Positions 60,158-64,000 of a stretch of 64,000 bases of DNA are shown here, piece by piece. The translations under genes were made by a program, and so were the position numbers. This DNA comes from Sphingomonas_R sp036387535 (GTDB lineage: Bacteria > Pseudomonadota > Alphaproteobacteria > Sphingomonadales > Sphingomonadaceae). How positions within the stretch are numbered: position 1 is the stretch's first letter; each line of letters opens with the position of its first letter. The notes below the pieces were generated by a model. That model saw nothing but the letters and a program-made list of their open reading frames with translations. It made no database searches and was not told where the DNA came from. The stretch covers positions 1-64,000 of the forward strand of contig NZ_DASVTO010000072.1 of the NCBI RefSeq assembly GCF_036387535.1, read 5' to 3'.

Positions 60158-60460
60158 CTATGCCAGCAGATACCAAGCCAGGATCGCGAGGAAGACGATC
60201 ACCGCCGGGACGATCGCCGCGCGCAACCGCTTCGATGTCGTTGCGGACCTGTCGGCTGGCACCAGCGCCTCGATCGAGGAGACGCTCAGTTCACTGAACC
60301 CCACGCGGATGCCTTCGATCCGGACGCGCTGGCCGACTAGGCGGCGGGCGCGGCGGGGTACGTTCAGCTGCCAGCGTCCACCTGCCTCGCGCAGCAGGCC
60401 ATAGGACTGGCCGTCATGGTCCAGCTGGCCGATCTCGACGTGGTGGGTTCCGCGCGGCAT
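60158..60460 (-). CDS. DUF5818 protein with C-terminal membrane anchor
   Basis: 100 residues from the ATG ending at 60460 (MPRGTHHVEIGQLDHDGQSY). The sequence LLREAGGRWQLNVPRRARRL then VGQRVRIEGIRVGF matches DUF5818, an OB-like domain frequent in sphingomonads. It ends with a membrane segment (AAIVPAVIVFLAILAWYLLA). Function unknown. Confidence 0.7.
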   Translation of the reverse strand: MPRGTHHVEIGQLDHDGQSYGLLREAGGRWQLNVPRRARRLVGQRVRIEGIRVGFSELSVSSIEALVPADRSATTSKRLRAAIVPAVIVFLAILAWYLLA

Positions 60461-60965
60461 CGTGCGACCATGCCCCAGGCCGCGGCGGGGTGCCACCCCC
60501 CTCGATTGGCCAGCGTTGCGACCCCAAATCGCGCGCTTTTCCCCCCGCCTCGCCTGCCCGCTTTTCGTGTCGCTTTTGATGCACCTTCATCCGCCCTCCG
60601 AAGGCTCGGAAAAACTAGGCCACGCGGGCGGTTCTTTAGGCCCTAAGAGCCGCGGAGGAGTGATGCGGATTGATGCAGCTTGAGGGGTATTTCTCGGTAG
60701 GTGCCGTCTGTGGCCAAGAAACTTCGCGAGCTGGCCATCTGGCACCGCTCCTGGCCCCATAGAGGCGATCTCGCCCGGACATGAGGTCGCGGCTCGCGCG
60801 CTGCCGAATTCGCCTGCTCTCCCCGGAGAGCACCGGGGCGGCGAAGCTGCACCGTCCGAGAACATGGCTAGACCGTCCGCTTGTCGCGGTCGCAACGGCA
60901 GCTGCCTTAAACCCTTCAAATTGCGCACGCCGAAGGCGTTCATCATTCCCCTTTGATACTACCCG
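60461..60965. other. 505-bp non-coding stretch containing cos
   Basis: No convincing gene on either strand. It holds the cos-like core (60535-60554) and an imperfect hairpin at about 60627-60653 (GCGGTTCTT paired with AAGAGCCGC) that could end leftward transcription from the rep-like gene. The remainder shows no recognisable structure to me; terminase-binding subsites are expected nearby. Confidence 0.6.
60535..60554. other. Candidate cos site, P2-like
   Basis: On the minus strand GGCGAGGCGGGGGGAAAAGC. From memory the P2 cohesive end is GGCGAGGCGGGGAAAGCAC, so the first 12 bases agree exactly and the rest differs mainly by two extra G and one extra A. The place, beyond portal Q, is the same as in P2. 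Confidence 0.75.
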
Positions 60966-61661
60966 TTACGGATTCTCACCGCTTGGAGGAACCGCGTTAG
61001 CCTCATCAACGGCCAAGCCCAGGCGAGCAAAAGACGCGGCTAAACGTGGGTCGTTGAACCGCATCGCCATCTCTTCCCGGTGCGGCTGGCTCCGGAGCAT
61101 GCGCTCTGTTTCGGCCGCGTCAGCGGCTCGGCGATCGGCGTCGTCGACGGGTTGGGGGGCCTTCCCGCGGATGCGTTGAACGAACGCCCGTGCCTTTGCA
61201 GGCAGGTCGAGCCGGTAGGCGTTGCTGACTTGGCGAACCTGTGGACCGCGGCCGGGGTTGTCGACCGGCTCGGTCCGCCTGATCCAATCCAAGAAGCCGT
61301 GATCTTTGAGCGCCGCCAATGCTTTGCAGACAGCGCTCGGCGCACGCTTCACGCGCTCGGCTATCGTCGCAATGGCCGGGTCCAGTCGACCGGTCCGGCG
61401 GCATACCATCGCGTAGAGAGCTTCGAGAACCTCGATGCCGACGTGACCTAACGGACCATTGCGCTTTCCGGCCTTCTTATGCGCCCGATTGTACGATTTG
61501 GCGGCCAGCATACGCGCGAAGATCTCGTTCTTGGCGATCGGCCGGTAGAAGCGCTCTTCGCGCTCGCCAACATTGTAGCTGTTGCGCCGCACCGGCTGGA
61601 ACGTCCGGCGCGCCTTGAAGGTCGCGCCGGTTGCGACTTCGAAGATGGAGCGAGCGGTCAT
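60966..61661 (-). CDS. RepA-like winged-helix replication/regulatory protein
   Basis: 231 residues. The core GPLGHVGIEVLEALYAMVCR and TIAERVKRAPSAVCKALAAL is a winged helix, followed by HGFLDWIRRTEPVDNPGRGP and QVRQVSNAYRLDLP. This resembles replication-protein-A-type HTH proteins that I recall from sphingomonad plasmids and mobile elements. It may initiate phage replication, since no gpA homologue is visible, but a purely regulatory role is possible. Confidence 0.65.
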   Translation of the reverse strand: MTARSIFEVATGATFKARRTFQPVRRNSYNVGEREERFYRPIAKNEIFARMLAAKSYNRAHKKAGKRNGPLGHVGIEVLEALYAMVCRRTGRLDPAIATIAERVKRAPSAVCKALAALKDHGFLDWIRRTEPVDNPGRGPQVRQVSNAYRLDLPAKARAFVQRIRGKAPQPVDDADRRAADAAETERMLRSQPHREEMAMRFNDPRLAASFARLGLAVDEANAVPPSGENP

Positions 61662-61686
61662 GCCACCGCTCCCTTCCGCCGGCCAC

Positions 61687-62940
61687 CTAGCGGCGCCTGC
61701 CCTCCAGTAGCGACGATGCCGGCCGTAAACCGTCCAGCAGCACGTCCGCCCATTCCTGGGCCAGCGCTCGACGGCGCGGCATATAGGCCGCGCGATTGTA
61801 TTTGCTCTCCACCCCGCTCGGCAGATGCGCCAGCATCAAATCGATAATGGCCCGGTCGGCAGGGCGATCCATGTCCTGCGCCCGTCCGTTCATCAGCGTC
61901 GAGAAGGTTGACCGCCAGCCATGCGGCACATGACGGCCGCGATACGCAGGCAAACGGTTGTAAAGATAACCGACAGCGTTCTCGCTCATGGGTCGGTTGA
62001 CGTTCCGTTCGCTTGGAAAAACGACCTTGCTCTTGGCGCTGAACGTCCGCGCGACCGTCAACACTTCGACTGCTTGACGTGCGAGCGGTACAAGGAAGTC
62101 GAACCGGTCGTTCTGCTTGCGCTCGACGATCAGTTTCATGCGCTCGGCGGGGACGTGCCAAAGCGGAGCGGGACCGTCGAGGTCCAGCAGCTCGGTCCAA
62201 GGGAGGAAGCGCACGACGCCCGGCCGAACCGCCGTCAACGCGATGAAGCGCGACATCAGCTTTGTGATCGGATGGGCGATCGAATCCTCGGCCGCGATCA
62301 GAAGCGCCCGAGCCTCCTCGATCGTCAGCAAGGCAGGCTGGCGCCCCTTGATCAATGGCTGCAAGGCGCCGACGATCACGGCCGCCGGGTCGCTGGTCGC
62401 TTTGCTGTCGGCAATGGCGTAGCTGAATATCGCCGAGATCCGCTGTCGCACGCGTCTCGCCGTCTCGACCGCCGGCCTGGCCTCGATCGCGCGGACGATC
62501 GTGAGCACCTGGTCCGATCGGATCGCCGCTATATCCAATGATCCGACTGTCGGAAAAACATAGTCCTCCAAACTGCGCAGAACATCCTCCGCGTACTTCG
62601 CGGACCAGATCGAAGATTGAAGCGCATGCCACTCGCGGGCAATCGTCTCGAAGCGACGCGAGAGATCCACGTTCGCCGACAGCGACTTTCCGGCCGTCGC
62701 CGGGTCCAGCCCGGCCCTCAGAACGCGTCGAGCATCCTCTGCCATCCGACGCACCTCCTTTAGCCCGATCTGCGGATACGGGCCGAAGGTGAGCAGCTTT
62801 TCCTTCTTCTCGAACCGGTACTTCATGCGCCACGAGCGATAACCGGACGTCGTAACCAGCAGGAACAACCCCTGCCCGTCGGCAAGCTTGTATGGAGCCG
62901 CTCGCTTCTCGGCCGTCTTGCACTGGATATCGGTCAGCAC
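61687..62940 (-). CDS. int: Tyrosine-family integrase (P4-like, DUF4102 arm domain)
   Basis: 417 residues from a GTG ending at 62940 (first residues (M)LTDIQCKTAEKRAAPYKLAD). The conserved N-terminus begins here, while the in-frame ATG at 63033 would run through the arm sites. The arm-binding domain (PYKLADGQGLFLLVTTSGYR) is followed by the catalytic domain with R239, H340-x2-R343 (HGWRSTFS), H372 and Y381 (SKYNRAAY). It recombines attP with tRNA-Tyr. It reads away from attR. Confidence 0.93.
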   Translation of the reverse strand: MLTDIQCKTAEKRAAPYKLADGQGLFLLVTTSGYRSWRMKYRFEKKEKLLTFGPYPQIGLKEVRRMAEDARRVLRAGLDPATAGKSLSANVDLSRRFETIAREWHALQSSIWSAKYAEDVLRSLEDYVFPTVGSLDIAAIRSDQVLTIVRAIEARPAVETARRVRQRISAIFSYAIADSKATSDPAAVIVGALQPLIKGRQPALLTIEEARALLIAAEDSIAHPITKLMSRFIALTAVRPGVVRFLPWTELLDLDGPAPLWHVPAERMKLIVERKQNDRFDFLVPLARQAVEVLTVARTFSAKSKVVFPSERNVNRPMSENAVGYLYNRLPAYRGRHVPHGWRSTFSTLMNGRAQDMDRPADRAIIDLMLAHLPSGVESKYNRAAYMPRRRALAQEWADVLLDGLRPASSLLEGRRR

Positions 62941-62944
62941 CCGA

Positions 62945-62985
62945 TACCCCCACGCGCGGATTGGCGTACCCCCAAAATACCCCCA
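62945..62985 (+). other. Right cluster of integrase arm-type sites
   Basis: TACCCCCA at 62945-62952, 62967-62974 and 62978-62985, in the same orientation as the three at 20349-20384. They lie just upstream of the integrase start, where binding could also repress int. Confidence 0.65.
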
Positions 62986-63082
62986 AACTGGGCAAGCTGT
63001 TGTGAGCGGCAGTGAGACATAGCGAGACGTCATCTCGCGGGCAAAACCCTACAAAGCAACGGCTTTCATGTGTTTTTGAGAC

Positions 63083-63121
63083 CTCACGAGATGTCGTGAG
63101 AAGCCCCTCAAATTGGGGCTT
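63083..63121 (-). terminator. Two tandem hairpins after tRNA-Tyr
   Basis: AAGCCCC-N7-GGGGCTT (63101-63121) begins right at the CCA end, and CTCACGA-GATG-TCGTGAG (63083-63100) follows directly. Both are perfect 7-bp stems. As this DNA is phage-derived, the prophage supplies a new terminator for the tRNA gene. Confidence 0.65.
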
Positions 63122-63134
63122 GGTGGACAGGGCT
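63121..63134. other. attR core inside tRNA-Tyr
   Basis: Second copy of TGGTGGACAGGGCT. It restores the tRNA 3' end after integration, the usual arrangement for tRNA-targeting integrases. Confidence 0.9.
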
Positions 63135-63206
63135 GGATTCGAACCAGCGTACGCTTGCACGGGCAGATTTACAGTCTGCTGCCTTTAACCACTCGGCCAC
63201 CTGTCC
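63121..63206 (-). tRNA. tRNA-Tyr (GTA)
   Basis: Reads GGACAGG...CCTGTCC with discriminator A and encoded CCA. The anticodon stem-loop GCAGA-CTGTAAA-TCTGC gives anticodon GTA. The long variable arm and T-loop GTTCGAATC are present. The gene is intact; its 3' 14 bases are the attR core. Confidence 0.95.
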
Positions 63207-63349
63207 ATGGGGCGTCCCTGCGGGAGGCGGCTCAATGGCGAATAGGGCCGGGGCTGTCAACGTCCGCATCGCATGTTCCTGCGCGGCCATGATAACGGGC
63301 GGCGTGGCAAGCATGGCAAAAGCATGCGGCGCCCGCTAAGGCCGCAGGC

Positions 63350-64000
63350 ATGCGCAAAGGACACCGCCCCTCTTCTCCCGCCCCAGGCCGGCCCCGTATC
63401 TGGGGCCGCCATCCCGTCCTGGCCGCCCTGGCCAACCCGAATCGCGACGTGCGTCGCATCTGGGGCACTCAGGAGGCGCTGGCCGGGCTGGACATCGACA
63501 AGGCGATCCCCGTCACCTACGCACAGGGGCCGGATCTTGGCCGGTTGGTCCCGAATGACGCCCCGCACCAGGGGATGGTGATCGAGGTCGATCCGCTGCC
63601 CGACATCTGGCTGGGCGATCTGCTCGATCTCGGTCGCGACGATCAGCGTCCGTTGGTGGTGCTGGATCAGGTCACCGATCCGCATAATGTCGGCGCGATC
63701 ATGCGGTCGGCCGTCGCTTTCGGTGCGCTCGGCCTCATCACGCAGGACCGCCATTCGCCGCCCGAATCCGGCGCGCTCGCGCGATCGGCCTCGGGGGCGC
63801 TGGAACAGCTCCCGTGGGTGCGTGTCGTGAACCTCGCGCGTGCGCTGGACGAGATTGCGGAGGCGAATTACTGGCGCATAGGCCTGACCGGCGATGCGCC
63901 GCAGACGCTGGAAACCGCACTCGGCACCAGCAAGCTGGCACTGGTTCTGGGTTCCGAAGGCGAAGGCATGCGCGCCAACACGGAGGCGCATTGCGACGCG
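63350..64000 (+). CDS. rlmB: 23S rRNA 2'-O-methyltransferase RlmB (TrmH/SpoU family), 5' part
   Basis: 217 codons open to the window end. It starts MRKGHRPSSPAPGRPRIWGR. The substrate-binding domain (HPVLAALANPNRDVRRIW) is followed by the SPOUT domain with VLDQVTDPHNVGAIMRSAVA (motif 1) and LVLGSEGEGMR (motif 2). It methylates G2251 of 23S rRNA in E. coli. It is divergent from tRNA-Tyr. Confidence 0.9.
   Translation, partial: MRKGHRPSSPAPGRPRIWGRHPVLAALANPNRDVRRIWGTQEALAGLDIDKAIPVTYAQGPDLGRLVPNDAPHQGMVIEVDPLPDIWLGDLLDLGRDDQRPLVVLDQVTDPHNVGAIMRSAVAFGALGLITQDRHSPPESGALARSASGALEQLPWVRVVNLARALDEIAEANYWRIGLTGDAPQTLETALGTSKLALVLGSEGEGMRANTEAHCDA

Larger units (their letters stand above)
20287..63134. 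mobile_element. Complete P2-type prophage inserted at tRNA-Tyr
   Basis: Bounded by the 14-bp direct repeat TGGTGGACAGGGCT (20287-20300 and 63121-63134). The right copy is the 3' end of tRNA-Tyr including CCA. About 42.8 kb encodes integrase, CI/Cro, an Ogr-like activator, terminase P/M, portal Q, capsid O/N, completion L, a contractile tail set (R S V W J I FI FII E T U D), lysis genes and cos. Every essential P2 virion gene except a gpH/gpG-type fibre pair can be named, and no gene is visibly broken, so it may be inducible. Confidence 0.95.

Noticed and set aside
60781..61179. Small + strand frame in and beyond the cos-bearing gap
   Set aside because: It overlaps the rep-like gene on the other strand, is Arg-rich and has no Shine-Dalgarno or family match.
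62941..63033. Integrase start at the ATG of 63033
   Set aside because: The extra 31 residues are encoded by the iterated TACCCCCA arm sites, and the conserved arm-domain start follows the GTG at 62940.
1..64000. CRISPR arrays, insertion sequences, rRNA and riboswitches
   Set aside because: No regularly spaced repeats, transposase genes, rRNA segments or recognisable riboswitch aptamers were seen on reading both strands.

Overview
The window is GC-rich chromosomal DNA from an alphaproteobacterium, most likely a sphingomonad (Sphingomonas or a close relative). This is inferred from the host genes: a MucR/Ros-type regulator, a fused 5-oxoprolinase with DUF969/DUF979, a Bpt-type leucyltransferase and a DUF2171 protein. 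The prophage adds DUF5818 and GapR-type proteins that also fit. No rRNA and no species marker is present, so the genus is an inference.

Layout. (1) 1-20286 is host: the 3' part of a CCA-adding enzyme, a GGDEF/EAL protein, parC, a DUF2171 protein, purC, bpt, ilvA, a secreted amidohydrolase, a five-gene leftward operon (M61 aminopeptidase, 5-oxoprolinase, DUF969, DUF979, DUF2891) that looks like a pyroglutamate salvage unit, mucR, and a GH16-like lipoprotein. (2) 20287-63134 is one complete-looking P2-type (Peduovirus-like) prophage of about 42.8 kb. It lies at the 3' end of a tRNA-Tyr gene, between 14-bp direct repeats. (3) 63121-64000 is host again: tRNA-Tyr and the start of an rlmB-like rRNA methyltransferase.

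Prophage organisation. A CI-like repressor (+) and a Cro-like protein (-) diverge at 26.9 kb. The leftward early operon (26874 to 20405) is tightly overlapped. It encodes Cro, an Ogr-like zinc-finger late activator, Cys-rich small proteins, a ParB-like protein, a GapR homologue, a J-domain protein and, last, an AlpA-like regulator next to attL. To the right of cI lie a membrane protein and a BrnT/XRE toxin-antitoxin pair. The virion genes follow in P2 order, read right to left: Q and P rightward; then O N M L X, holin, amidase, Rz/Rz1, R, S; J, I and a non-P2 fibre module; V W FI FII E E' T U D. The E/E' overlap carries a canonical -1 slippery heptamer. Three near-identical 23-bp palindromes (CTTGTAGA-N7-TCTACAAG) sit just in front of V, J and the O/P divergence and are very probably the binding sites of the Ogr-like activator. 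A P2-like cos core lies at 60535-60554. A RepA-like winged-helix protein and a tyrosine integrase close the right end.

Unusual cargo: a CarF/TMEM189-type lipid desaturase inside the lysis/tail-completion operon; an 842-residue protein with a sheath-like N-terminus, duplicated Ig-like domains and a GDSL-like domain; a small OmpR-type winged-helix protein among tail-completion genes; a DUF4145 protein; a divergent cassette with a ribbon-helix-helix protein and two small membrane proteins; and a Dam-type methylase. No P2 gpA-type rolling-circle initiator is visible, so the replication module has probably been replaced.
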